Assembly: GCF_932526225.1 (NCBI RefSeq)
Contig: NC_064040.1
Location: 7,041,181 to 7,105,180, forward strand
From: Nematostella vectensis
Taxonomy: Eukaryota > Cnidaria > Anthozoa > Actiniaria > Edwardsiidae
DNA: 64,000 bases
Direction of reading: 5' to 3'
Part shown: positions 35,101 to 45,452 of the stretch, in pieces
Position numbering within the stretch: the stretch's first letter is position 1
Layout of the letters: the number at the start of each line of letters is the position of its first letter
The notes under the pieces: generated by a model
Told to the model about the DNA's origin: nothing
Database searches by the model: none
The model's input: only the letters and a program-made list of their open reading frames with translations
Program-made: the position numbers and the translations under genes

Positions 35101-37284
35101 AGCCGTCTTGGTCCTATTCTCTTCATCATCTGTGGCATATTTAACATCATCAATCAACAGCTCCCCAACGCACATAGGTATGCTGATGATACTCAGATTT
35201 ACCCTTATATCAAGCCGTCAGATCCATCAGGTCAAGAAGATGCCTTGAGGGCAACCGAGGTATGCATATCTGAAGTACGCGCTTGTATGATCAGCCTAAA
35301 GTTCAATGACTCCATGACAGAACTCTTGGTAATTTGCTCACCTAAACAGCTTGAGAAGGTCAACATCAACAAAGTGTCGGTCGGATCATCAGAAATCAAA
35401 CCAGTCTCAGAGGTGAGGAACTTGGGTGCTTGGTTTGATAAGAACATGAGCATGGATGTACATGTACACAATGTGTGCAGCAAGGCACTCCATGGCTTAT
35501 ATTCTATTTAACAAAAATGGTGGTACCTAAACATAAACGCTTGTTTTTATTGTTGTTATTATTATTTTTTTTATTATTATTATTATCTTTCTTCTTCATC
35601 ATTGCCGGGATTGTCAACTACTAATTGCATCAAAACAAAATTTGTGAATGTCGACGAAGAGTCCACTGCTCAGCCACCATCTTTTAATACAAAAGTGCCA
35701 CCGCACAAAGACTGGGTATTAAAGGAGAAGCGTCACGGTAACTCGCAAGATGGGAAGCCTGTGTACTATTTTTCAAAATGGCCAATCAGAGACATCCATA
35801 ATACAAGATTTCTTGATGAAATAGGCATCTTCTTTTCAGCGCTTAGAGAGGTCCCTGGAGATCATATCGAAGACTCTGAGGCAATGTTGCGGTTCGTATT
35901 CCATGTTTATTTCGTTGTAAATTCCAGTTACGCTTCAAAACATTGCGTGGCTGAACAAATATATTACACTTCCCTCTACTAACAAAATATGTCTAACTGG
36001 TTATTCTTCCAAGGTGTTGACTGTGACTAGGAATAAGCAGAGACCACCAGTAGCAAAAATATCCGAGATAAAGAGGAGATAAGAGAGAGATAGAAAAAGC
36101 AATACTCGAACAGAGAGAAAGACATATGTAGTACGTCAAGTTGAGTTAACCTATGCAATAAATAAACCTTGCACTAAAAGTCTTACCAATGATATTATTC
36201 TTATTAGCATTGAATATTTGATTACCCTTCTAATAACGATACTGAGTACTTGCTTCAATCCAAATTCTTGTCTGATTTGACTTCCAATGGTGATCGATAG
36301 ACCTCCGCTCGCCTTGCGAAAGACTCCAAATCTCATCTAACTATTTTTTTTAATCAGAAAACAATTATCCTTGAAAATAAAACGCTAGCTAATAAGAAAA
36401 AAAAACATTGAAACTTGGATTTAGTTTTCGATGGGCAGTAAAACAGAGAGAATTTTTAAGATTTGTTAACAGCACTTTTCTCCTTCTCAGAGATAGATCC
36501 AAGCTATCCGTTTCGGAAGGCTAGAGGCGTGACGCTCCTCTTTTAAATTTATGTTGCCTGTAGATGCCTGTGCCAATCCATGTGCACTAAAAGTTGACAT
36601 ACAGTACCATAAAAAACTGATGCAAGCGTTGCGCGAAAAGTTGTTGCTGCAAGCTCTCCTACGGAACACCACCTCTACGTTTGTAGGAGACATGATTGAT
36701 AAGTTGACAGCTAATTTTCAACTTATGCCACCGGCATATTGCAGGAGTATCTTAACATTTGATTCAATGTGATGTTTGTAAATCGAACAAACATATTCGT
36801 AACTTTTCTAGCGTTCCATTTTGTGCGATTTCCGAGCATGTTACGGCTGGATAAAGTTTATATTAAATACAAATGCCTCTACAAAAACATCAAACATGGC
36901 TAAATTAGGTAGAATTCTGAATTAAACTAAGGCAGGGAATCATTCAAACAAGTTTTACAAGGAAAATGAAATATGATGTCAACGCAAAATTTGGCAAAAA
37001 CAATCATTCAAACGGCTTAGTCATTAAAATATTGCCAATTTCTCATAGTACTGACCAAGAAAGTCTTCTGTCCATTGGACGTCTTTCCATTCGTCTTCGT
37101 CCAGCCGTCCATCTACGCGAATGACCTCGTGATCTCTCAACTTGTAGGCGACATAACCACGCGGGAAAGGCAACAAGCAACCACCGTCATCTTTGACACC
37201 ACAAAATGCAAAGGTTCCTACGATGAGAACACTGAAAAAACATACCCTGAATAAAACTTGATTACTCAAAGCTTTGCATTTCAT
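29132..37284 (-). CDS. Secreted CBM9-like carbohydrate-binding domain protein, 371 aa
   Basis: Exons (- strand): 37284-37056, 32774-32637, 32542-32520, 32141-32110, 32020-31963, 31836-31737, 31212-31101, 30993-30951, 29933-29863, 29748-29640, 29332-29132 (stop TAG). They sum to 1116 bases, phases agree throughout, and all introns are GT-AG. The N-terminus is a signal peptide (hydrophobic VLFRVCFFSVLIVGTFAFCG), so the product is secreted. Residues about 50-280 match the beta-sandwich carbohydrate-binding family 9-like fold: IRVDGRLDEDEWKDVQW, FITKVKMRWDSLYLYIGAYL, FEVFINPDGSTHWYKEFEIN, VYWTVELALPF, QWRINFSRVEW and NWVWSPQYSINMHLPE followed by WGFLQFS. Several N-X-S/T sequons are present. No catalytic domain is seen. 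The likely role is binding of extracellular glycans, inferred from the fold. It shares a 257-bp head-to-head interval with CCDC167. Confidence 0.88.
33202..34633 (+). mobile_element. piggyBac transposon copy with perfect TIRs and TTAA target sites, internally deleted
   Basis: CCCTTTCACTA at 33202-33212 and its exact inverse TAGTGAAAGGG at 34623-34633 form 11-bp TIRs. They are flanked by TTAA at 33198-33201 and 34634-34637, the diagnostic piggyBac target duplication. The 1432-bp element lies in the first intron of the - strand CBM9-like gene, in opposite orientation. It encodes only the N-terminal half of a transposase. Confidence 0.95.
33445..34300 (+). pseudogene. piggyBac transposase remnant (DDE_Tnp_1_7), truncated
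   Basis: Starts at ATG 33445 (MAESLAIDASDF), shifts frame near 33478, then runs 33480-33897 with an acidic Ser/Glu stretch and the conserved HELCIFLGVVLVMGIN. A TAG at 33898 replaces the Trp expected in the Y-W-S motif. The next part (33900-34135) has FEEIAQFLHFSD and YDRLFKVRPVL. The first catalytic Asp lies in the context KSVDEGMIAFK. After a frameshift near 34135, AKPTKYGIKVWMAADANNGY carries the second catalytic region. The sequence breaks off near 34290, so the third catalytic Asp and the Cys-rich C-terminus are gone. Confidence 0.92.
35085..35515 (+). pseudogene. CR1/Jockey-like LINE reverse transcriptase fragment
   Basis: Near 35118 one frame reads LGPILFIICGIFNIINQQLP, then HRYADDTQIY, which holds the RT catalytic Y-x-D-D-type motif (FADD/YADD class). 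After a frame change it continues as LKFNDSMTELLVICSP, VSEVRNLGAWFDKNMSMD and NVCSKALHGLYSI, the conserved post-catalytic and thumb region of CR1-like RTs. No endonuclease or ORF1 is recognisable nearby. It lies in intron 1 of the CBM9-like gene. Confidence 0.82.
35602..36772 (+). other. Unidentified coding-like fragments in intron
   Basis: Three open stretches on the + strand look more protein-like than random: 35602-35894 (DGKPVYYFSKWPIRDIHN, FLDEIGIFFSALREVPGD), 36122-36290 (LTNDIILISIEYLITLLITI, a hydrophobic helix) and 36551-36772 (HKKLMQALREKLLLQALL). I do not recognise the family. They could be exons of a decayed or nested gene or pieces of a mobile element. All lie within intron 1 of the opposite-strand CBM9-like gene. 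Confidence 0.3.
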
Positions 37285-37541
37285 TTCAGACAGGAAAGTG
37301 AATATTTGCTTAGCGGAACAGAGCTCGTAGTGTTGATGAACGAAGACGACTTCTGATCTGAGCGGCTCTCCTCACTACGCTGAGCCCGCAATCCCTAATG
37401 TTTGTTCAGCAGCGATAGCTTCCCCAGGAACGCCTTGTGGTATCTACATTTGGACCTTTTCTAAAGTGAACACGTTGCTTTCCCTAATTCGGGCTATTTT
37501 CAGAATTGTTTTGATTAACTCAGCACATTCCGTTGTACCAG
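37285..37541. promoter_or_regulatory. Probable bidirectional promoter, CBM9-like gene / CCDC167
   Basis: 257 bases separate the start codon of the - strand secreted protein gene (37284) from that of CCDC167 (37542). Both 5' UTRs and promoters must lie here or be shared, unless non-coding 5' exons exist. I see no classical TATA box that I would defend. Confidence 0.5.
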
Positions 37542-38882
37542 ATGGCACCAACTATTGTCTCTCAGGTAAATCGGCATGATAATTTCGATAAAACCCTAGA
37601 AATAGAACTTATGTACTTATACAAATTTGAGGGAGAGTGGAGTCATAATCACCAAGATCGTCTTTTGGTGCTTTTATCAAGAGCGTCAATGGTCATTGCT
37701 TTCCAAACAGCTTCAGCTTGTAGTTTCATTAACATATGCCCTTAATTCAATTGTTTTTATTGACGCTGTCTCAGATGTTTATGTGAAATAAAAACAACAT
37801 AATATTTCTCTTTTTTTGGGGGGGGAGGGGGTCTCAGGACCCCTCTAGATAAACCACCGTATGACAAAGGTGCTATTTTAACTGTATATATTTGACATTT
37901 CCAATAGATTGAGGACATTGAGCAAAAGATTGCAAGCTATGAGGACCGTCTAGACAGCATTGATAGAAGTCTGCGGCTTCGGCAGATCTCATCCCTTGAG
38001 AGGTTGTTGATTGTGATAGTAGTATTTTTATCACATGCAATTTCTAACTATCTGTTTTACTATAGGGATAGTCTAACTGAAGAAGAGGGTAGTATCAAAG
38101 AACAGATTAAAGAGCACCGTAAGTGAAAATGCTCTTAGTGTCAGTCATGCAACCCTTCCATCCCCCCATTCGCCGTTTGGGAATAGGGCGTAATAAATCA
38201 ACCGTCTGAACCAATGAATGCCTTTCATTTTTTCAATGTCACGTAATAAACCATTTGACTGCATACAGCAAGGGAACTGATTGGACATGGTGCCATAATT
38301 GACTATATGCTACTCTTAGACTAGAAATGGTTTTGAATTCTTGGAGTTCAAACAACAACAAATTTGGCTCTTTTGTAAAACTCTTTTGTAGCTTGTGGTA
38401 AATCTGATCTGTGGCAAATGTAATTACTGAATACTATAAGCTCAATATTAGTAATTGTGAATTGATATTTTTCAATTAAAATATTTCCATCATTTAAATT
38501 TGGGGTTCCCCTTATATACAACATCAAGTAGGAATGACCTTGTATATGCAGATGCAGTGGTTTGCAAACATGTTTTTTTTATTTTTCCTCCTAAAATGAA
38601 GTTTCATTTGGTAGTATTTTGAATTAATGAATATTGGAAGTATTTGGATTATAATTGCCAAAGATCAGATCAACCAAATGCTTCTAAGAGGCTTTTCCAC
38701 ATGAACAAATTCTTGAAAACAACTACTATAAAAGTTACTTGCGTTGTTTAAACTGTCCCCTTTGTTATTTTTCAGAAAACCAACTGAAGCAGTTGCGAGG
38801 AGAAAACAGAAAAACTATGCTCATATCAATGATCATGCTTGGCGTCTTTTATCTTGTTTATCTCCTTGTATGGCCAAGCTAA
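37542..38882 (+). CDS. CCDC167: CCDC167, small tail-anchored coiled-coil protein, 92 aa
   Basis: Exons 37542-37565, 37908-38002, 38066-38118 and 38776-38882 (stop TAA); 279 bases, phases consistent. Residues about 8-67 form a coiled coil (EDIEQKIASYEDRLDSI; LERDSLTEEEGSIKEQIK). Then comes the family signature QLRGENRKTMLIS and a single C-terminal hydrophobic segment (IMLGVFYLVYLLVWP), so it is a predicted tail-anchored membrane protein. The same layout and the LRxENRKxMLxS core are known from vertebrate CCDC167, which is of similar length (just under 100 aa). Molecular function is poorly characterised. Two overlapping AATAAA signals follow at 39077-39086. It is head-to-head with the CBM9-like gene and convergent with CAMKMT. 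Confidence 0.93.
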
Positions 38883-39076
38883 TTTGAAGCAGGAAACCAT
38901 TTTATAAACATAGTTGCAGGATGAAAATTATTTATTCAAGACATTGACAAATGGATTACAATTATATAGATCTTTAGTAAAATTGTTTAGTAGCAACAGT
39001 TTGATTTTAGTTTTTTAAACATATTTTGTTCTGGACTAACTGCTTGTACAATAAGAACCTCAAATGTAAAATTCAT

Positions 39077-39086
39077 AATAAATAAA
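39077..39086 (+). terminator. Polyadenylation signals of CCDC167
   Basis: Overlapping AATAAATAAA about 195 bases after the CCDC167 stop codon, the only strong signal before the convergent gene's end. Confidence 0.7.
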
Positions 39087-39186
39087 TATTATTTAATTAA
39101 TTAAATTTTACTGTCACTGTGGCATTATTGCATGGCATTTGTTTTCTATTAAAATTGAATTATGTTTTCAAACTCAGTATGGGAAC

Positions 39187-42100
39187 CTATCCATCTGGCT
39201 TCAGTTTTTTCCTACTCAGGATCACTAAAACGGGGTAATGAAGATCTTCATCATAGTCCTCACTGTTACTGGAACTAACCTGAAATTAGAACGCTTACAG
39301 TATTTCAAACGTCAGATGTGTAAAATTCCACCCCACTTTATCTAAATTCCCACCTAGAGGGAGCCTAGGTGGGAATTAAGCACCTTGCAGGGAGGGAAGG
39401 AATCACCAAGGGTTTAAGGCTGAAAATTGACATCTTTGTGATATTTTTCTTAGTTAGTTTTATCAAGACTAGATCTCTATCCAAAACTTGACATGAAACT
39501 TGGCTGGTAGGGAGTAGTCTACAGCCTAAGGTCTTATGTGAAACCATAATTAAAATGCAACATTTATTTAAATTGCTATCTTTCTATTTACACATTTTTT
39601 TTCATTTACACAAAAATATCATTTAGGGGTGCCATACAATACCTTTAAATGTTTCTCAGTGATCTTGTGATCATAATTTCTGATAATCTGAACATCAAAC
39701 ATTGGTGATGCTCTACTGCAGAATTGCTGCAAGGTTTGAGACCTACAAGGTGCCATCATGACAGCTCTACCCTGAAAGAATTGTCATGTGAGTAGATAAG
39801 GAATACAGTTCTGTAGATAACCAAATTATGACTAACTGGTGACTTATTAGCTTAACAACTGACTGGCCAAGGTATGCAACGGTAATCCAAAATTCTGATA
39901 AAAATAACAAAAAGTACATACTTCAGATTTTCATACTGTTTATCCTACCTCTTCAACCAGCAAGGCATCTAATGTTTTGAGAAGCGATTCATGGCTTTCA
40001 ACATGAAAGAAACTAAAAAAAGTTTAATTAGAGACTATTTTACACTAATTAGAATCATGAATGATGATGGTATGATTTCAAAATGATCTTACCAATCAGC
40101 AGCTATAACCACATCGTATTTGTTCCTCATGTCACAAGAGACAGTATCATCTCCCCAAATAAACTTTCTGAAAGTCAAATTGATAAACATATGAATTTTT
40201 ATTGAAAATAGTACTGAACACCTCAGGTGTACACCAGGATCATAGCAGGCCTTGAATTATTGGGGGGGGGGGGGGCACGATACAGAAACATTAAGAAAAC
40301 AATGGGGGGCAAAGCCATGCCAATACTGGTCATTTCCTTGTATTTTTTTAAAATATTGGGGGGGGGGGGCATGTGCCTCACCCCCTGCTACAGCCCCGAG
40401 GATTGGCTGAGGGGGAAGTGCGGTCATAGGTATTATATGGAAATCAAAGACTTTATGAGCCAACTCGTGAATGCAAATTTATTTTTCTAGTTATTTTCTT
40501 GTGTGCATAAAAGATATCAGGCCCATATCCGGGATTTTTTTGGAGGGGTGCGAAATTTGAAAAAGTGGACCAAAATTTCAGGGGGGGTGAGTTCTCTGAT
40601 AAAAATCTGACTCAAAATTTAACACCGGAAGTATATATATGATCTTAGGATTGCTGTGTTGCTAAAGCACAGAAATACCACAAAAAGTTTACGGATGATC
40701 AATCCGACCAACAAAAGTTAACCTGGAGTTTACACTCCCAAAGTCTACACATGAGTGGTCGGACAATAGTATTTGATGATCCTTCAATGAGTAATGACCA
40801 GCGTTTTGACAGCTAAAGGGGTGCATGCTTACCCTGTACACCCCCCTGACAACTTATAAACATCTCTAGGATGTTATTGATCTTTCATTATACATACCTT
40901 GAGTGCACTTTAGTTGACCTAAAACATTCAATGTTCTTTTCAATAATGTGATCAATATCTTGTCAAGTAAATTAAGGAGGCTTTGTACTGTCAACTATCC
41001 ATTGCCCAAAAAGTTGGATAATCATAAACTATTAAAAAAAATATATTAAAATAATAAATAGTACAATTATGCTTGAATCTGATAATGTAATGGTCTGTTT
41101 TGTAGACCAATCAATGAAGTTTATCCACTCTTCAGTTAAACTGACCTGTATTAAACTACAGCAACAAATGAACACATATAATGTCTGATTCAAGCATAAT
41201 TGTAATTCAGCTCCTGCCAACTTGATAACTGTTTTGGTTTTTGGTGAAAAATCTCCACTGGAATAAAAAGCCACTCTTGTCATTTCCTCATAATATTTGA
41301 AAATATTAAGGGGACAGGCCACTCTTATCATTTCCTCATAATATTTGAAATATTAGGGGCACATGCCTCCATTGCCCCAACCCATGCTACAGCCCTTCTT
41401 TATAGGTTGATGTGCTAGTATGCTGGGCATGTGACTCAAAGGATACTTTGAACAGATTCCAGATTTCCATCAGTCAGAAGCATTTCAGTCACGTCACAGC
41501 TGGAAGCCAGCTTGGATGGAAACAGACATCATTATTAGATTATACAAAATATACCCAACATTTTTTACATCAATGATGGAATAACATTCCCCACCCCCAC
41601 CCCCCAGTCCAGCCTGCTGCTTGCATCTCAAGACTGAATAATTCCATAGACCCATATGTAAATTATAAAATTGTGCTAATAACTTTTCCACCCTTTGGGG
41701 TAAAACAGCTGCCCCCACCTCATTAATGACATAGGCGTGACCCTGCCCGAGAATTTGTGGATCAAGTACTGGTACATACACATACCATAACACCAGCCAG
41801 TGCTGTCATCCCTGCGCCAAGTTCACATACCCGCTTGCCTCTGTTCAAATGGACATATGTTTAATTTGTCCACTGTGGTAATGCTATGGTCTACTTGGAT
41901 TCTATTGTTTTCTGAGGGAAGCTTACTAAAGAACAAGTGATGGTTCTAAATTTTCTTCATGCATTAATGATGAAGCATCAGGATTTCAACTTATCATCCC
42001 TTGGTAGGTAAATTTAGAAACTAAATTCTTCTTAAAATGGTATAATTTATAATAGTGGGCAGGGCCATCAAAAAACAAATTAACTGATTGATAAAGGATT

Positions 42101-44093
42101 TCTTTTTTAACACCCAGAGATTTAGACAATCTGATCAAAACTATTTGGAAATTTGCAACTTAGCATGTCTTTTATTTTCTGGGTTTACAGTACAAGCATG
42201 TATCTAAAAAAACAAACATCCCTTCACTTCTACATTCCTTCGTAACTTATGAACATCTCTATTACAACAGTACATTCACATTCCTACAATATATTTTGCT
42301 TTGTAAGGGGTATGTGTGTGAAGGATTCCTTCCCTCCCCATAATGAAGGTATAACTCACTCAAACTCCAAATAATGTTGAAGGGCATAATATGCCAAAAC
42401 TTCCTCTGCTGGCCAAATACCTTGAAAAACATAATCAATAATATTGTCTCCCCTCTACTTTCCTAGGGCATAGATTTCTGGGTAGGGATGGGGGGCACAG
42501 TCAACCACTGGCTAGTCTCCTATGCAGATATCTCTCACAATGTGCTTGAGCCCAGAACAACACACTATTTTCAAATGACTTCTATATCTGGAAGTCAAAA
42601 GCTGATTGGCTAATTCAGGGAAAGGAATGTTTGGCTTGGGTAAAAGTCATTTCCGAGCTCAAGCGCATAACATCACAGAGATCAGAATGACTGCATAGGA
42701 TCTTAGCCTAATACTTTTATCAGAGATAAATGACATAGAGAAATCTCTGGACTAAAAAAATTGTGAGAAGGCCAAAATCTGGGAGACTGAAGGGGGGTGA
42801 ATAGGTTTGCAGATTGGCAGATTCGGCCCCGAAATGCTCAAGGATTACGGATTTTGATTATTATTTCAGCAGATTGGCGGATTTTGGAAGTACGGCAGAT
42901 CACAGATCTCTTCACATTTCGGGCCCTGATTGCGGATTTTGACTGCTTCGACGGTTGAATTTCGGATTTTAAATAAATTTCAATCGATGCTATTGTTTAT
43001 CTGTCAAACCATGCGGATCTAAAAAATTATGCGGATCCACGGATTTGCCCCAAAAATGTAGGGGATTGGCGGATTTACATACCCTTATTCACCCCCCCCC
43101 CCCTCAAGGAAATTTAGTATGAGGTAGTGATGTCCCGGATGTATGCACCTCACCACGTGAATCCTACAGTACTTCGGACTTACAAATATTTCCAGTGTTA
43201 TTAAAGCCAATCAATTCTTGTAGATTAACAGTCTGTTTCTTGGTCCTGGAAAAAGATGGGAAATAAATGTATGCTTAACGTTAACAAAAGAAACTGCCTA
43301 AAATCTAAGAGGAGACGAGTTTTAGCAATCGTCGATCCGAAGAAAGTGGAAACAAGAAAACTTGAACACGAACCAGTAAAATATAAATACGATCCTGCTA
43401 AAAAAATGAGCTCGATCACATGGAAATGAGCACGATCACATGGCCCTTCTACGGCTCCGTAAAACATTGGAGATATCTAGGTTCTCTTCAACAAGTGTCC
43501 TTTGACAGCCATGTTTGACAGCTTGTGCATTTCTTTACTGGAACTTGGAAGACGGTATTTGCGATCGTGTATCCGAACTTTGCATTGCTAATCCTTCCGT
43601 CTTTCAGACTAAATGAGGCCTTTACGACAAAAAGCCCTCTTCCACAAACAAGCACTCATGCAAATACAACAAATCTGAAGTAGGGTGACATTCTTGCATA
43701 AACACAACGCGGTCAGATCAAGAAACGGCATCACTTCGCCATGTTGACATTTCTAAGATCGATTCACGTAATCAAACAAGAACTGTCTGTTGTTAAAGCA
43801 ATTGAAACAAACAAAACCGAGATGATGTTTGAATCGTTTAATCTATGGAAAAAACGAAGCGCATATTACCTGACCAAAATTCGTGTAGACGACAACTCGT
43901 TGAAACGACTCGAATAAGCGAAGTGGCTATAACACGTTGAGTTTTCATTCAAATGTTCGACCCTAAACAACCCAAAGCCACTGAATCTTCGCACTGATAC
44001 CTTGTTCTGTGTCTCCGAATCAATTGGTTTCTTTCCACTAATAACATTAGCTAGAATTTTCCATCTTTCTCGTGCTCTTTTTGAACCTTTCAT
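39187..44093 (-). CDS. CAMKMT: Calmodulin-lysine N-methyltransferase, 295 aa
   Basis: Trimethylates a calmodulin lysine (Lys115 in vertebrates) using S-adenosylmethionine. Exons (- strand): 44093-43870, 43245-43184, 42420-42360, 41840-41786, 41510-41447, 40958-40898, 40167-40093, 40012-39949, 39771-39643, 39279-39187; 888 bases, phases consistent. The N-terminus has ARERWKILANVI and KVSVRRFSGFGLF, the family signature. Then come NTGNICIWPAEEVLAYYAL, SAM-binding motif I CELGAGMTALAG, motif II LLTDGN, a DVVIAADC motif, GRAVMMAPCRSQT, and the terminal DEDLHYPVLVILSRKK. All landmarks are in family order and length is close to the vertebrate protein (323 aa in human). I chose ATG 44093; the frame is open upstream to 44189 but lacks an earlier ATG. 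Introns hold poly(G/C)-bearing repeat elements. Confidence 0.95.
40225..40450. mobile_element. Short repeat element with poly(G) tracts (copy 1)
   Basis: Within a CAMKMT intron. Bordered by CATAGCAGGCC (40242) and CTGCTACAGCCCCG (40387) and containing two G tracts (40261-40274, 40360-40370). The adjoining segment GTGCGGTCATAGGTATTATATGG (40419-40440) recurs in inverse orientation at 60050-60080. No coding capacity. Confidence 0.6.
41275..41395. mobile_element. Short repeat element related to poly(G/C) family (copy 2)
   Basis: A segment containing CACTCTTGTCATTTCCTCATAATATTTGAAA is duplicated in tandem here (about 41271-41310 and 41321-41353). It ends CATGCTACAGCCC, the same type of end as copy 1. 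The CAATATT...CATGCC words are shared with 40350-40400 and 44430-44540. Confidence 0.5.
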
Positions 44094-44404
44094 GACTACT
44101 TTGGCTTTGTGAAAAGCTTGTCTCGAACCACAGGTATCCCACTCGAGATAAAACCATTTGCGCAGAAATAAAACAAAATCGTTGTTCAAACTTTGTATTT
44201 TTCCCCACAGGTCCGCTTAATATTTTAAGTATTTAATTAAGGGTTTTATTCTTTTTTGTTTTAATCACATTTGTTACCAGGTGGAGGAAAAGAAAAAACA
44301 CAAGAGATGTACAAACGATGGAACACCCCCTACCACTGACCTTGTGAAACCCAACCTGGGTGGGGATTTGTTGGACTTTTGGCTCCCCGGTATCTACTGA
44401 GTTG

Positions 44405-44580
44405 ACAGATCAGGACCGTAGCAGGGGAAGGATCACTGGGGGCATGTGCCCACCCCCCCCCCCCAATATTTAAAAAAATTATAAGGTAATCCCCAGTAGG
44501 GGTGTGCCCCCCAAATATTTTTTAATGTTTCTGTATTGTGCCCCCCCCCCCATTCTTACTCTTATCTTACTACGCCTCTG
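44405..44580. mobile_element. Short repeat element with poly(C) tracts (copy 3)
   Basis: Starts CAGGACCGTAGCAGGGG, has C tracts at about 44451-44464 and 44538-44550, and contains CAATATTTAAAAAAATTATAAGG and AATGTTTCTGTATTGTGCC. The latter is the inverse of the region near copy 1's first G tract (GGCACGATACAGAAACATT, 40274-40292). So copies 1 and 3 are the same family in opposite orientations. Confidence 0.65.
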
Positions 44581-45452
44581 CAGACTCTCCCTGGCAGAGT
44601 TTTCCTTCCCTGGTACAATATTTAATCTAGGGAATTTTTACAGTTTCCCGTTCCCCTCGTTGGTGGCTATCTTTCTTGCAAGCATGCAGATGCAGACGTT
44701 GCAATCGTTCGTCTAGAACTGCCATTAAAATTCAATTTCTTGGTGACCACGCCTTTTTTTAGAGAAAGCCTGCACCCCCTCCACCATTATCCCCCAAAGA
44801 TGGAACAGGGAGTGGCATTTATGGTTATAGCTGGAAACTGAAGCAACAGGGAAACCGAATTGAGAACCCACAGAGTGCTGGCATACGCACTTGGAAAAAC
44901 GTGCGACTTGGAAAAACGCACGACTCCAGTATTTGCATGACACACAGTCGCACAACTCCAGTATTTTTATGACACACAATTAAGAGTGGCTTCACAGTTA
45001 ACTTGCTTTATTTTTAGTGTTTATCTACAATTGCATGTCTCTTTACTTTAACAGGTTTTCAACCTAATAAAACAATATACATGAAACGGGCAAAGGAAAT
45101 GTGTTTAAGTGCCCTAGTGGGCCACACCCTTGTTATTACTTTCATTCAATATTTGAAAAGAAATAATGTGATAAAGCTTTAAAATAAGTTTCAAAATATC
45201 TGAATGGCCTGATTCAATTCAGCTGATGTATATGGATGCATTTTGACACTTGGAACTTTTCTGAGAAGTCAAATACACTTGTCTTAGCTATGAAATACCA
45301 TGATTTACAAAGCACAGTGCTTATTTAATCTATTACACAGTAATCCCTGTCCCTATCAATGCTTGCATTTTTCTCATTTGCCACGTGTTGGATTAACATC
45401 TCCCTAGATCTTTTATCTTTTGAGGATCGGCTATGTTTGAAGGATCGAGTAT
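44581..45452. other. Intergenic between CAMKMT 5' end and MACROD2 3' end
   Basis: No gene is supported. It includes the 3' flank of the - strand macrodomain gene with a - strand AATAAA at 45007-45012. A small tandem duplication around GCACGACTCCAGTATTT / CGCACAACTCCAGTATTT lies at 44920-44970. Confidence 0.5.
45007..45012 (-). terminator. Candidate polyadenylation signal of MACROD2 gene
   Basis: TTTATT on + is AATAAA on -, about 440 bases after the macrodomain gene's stop codon at 45453. Nothing stronger is seen nearer. Confidence 0.4.
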
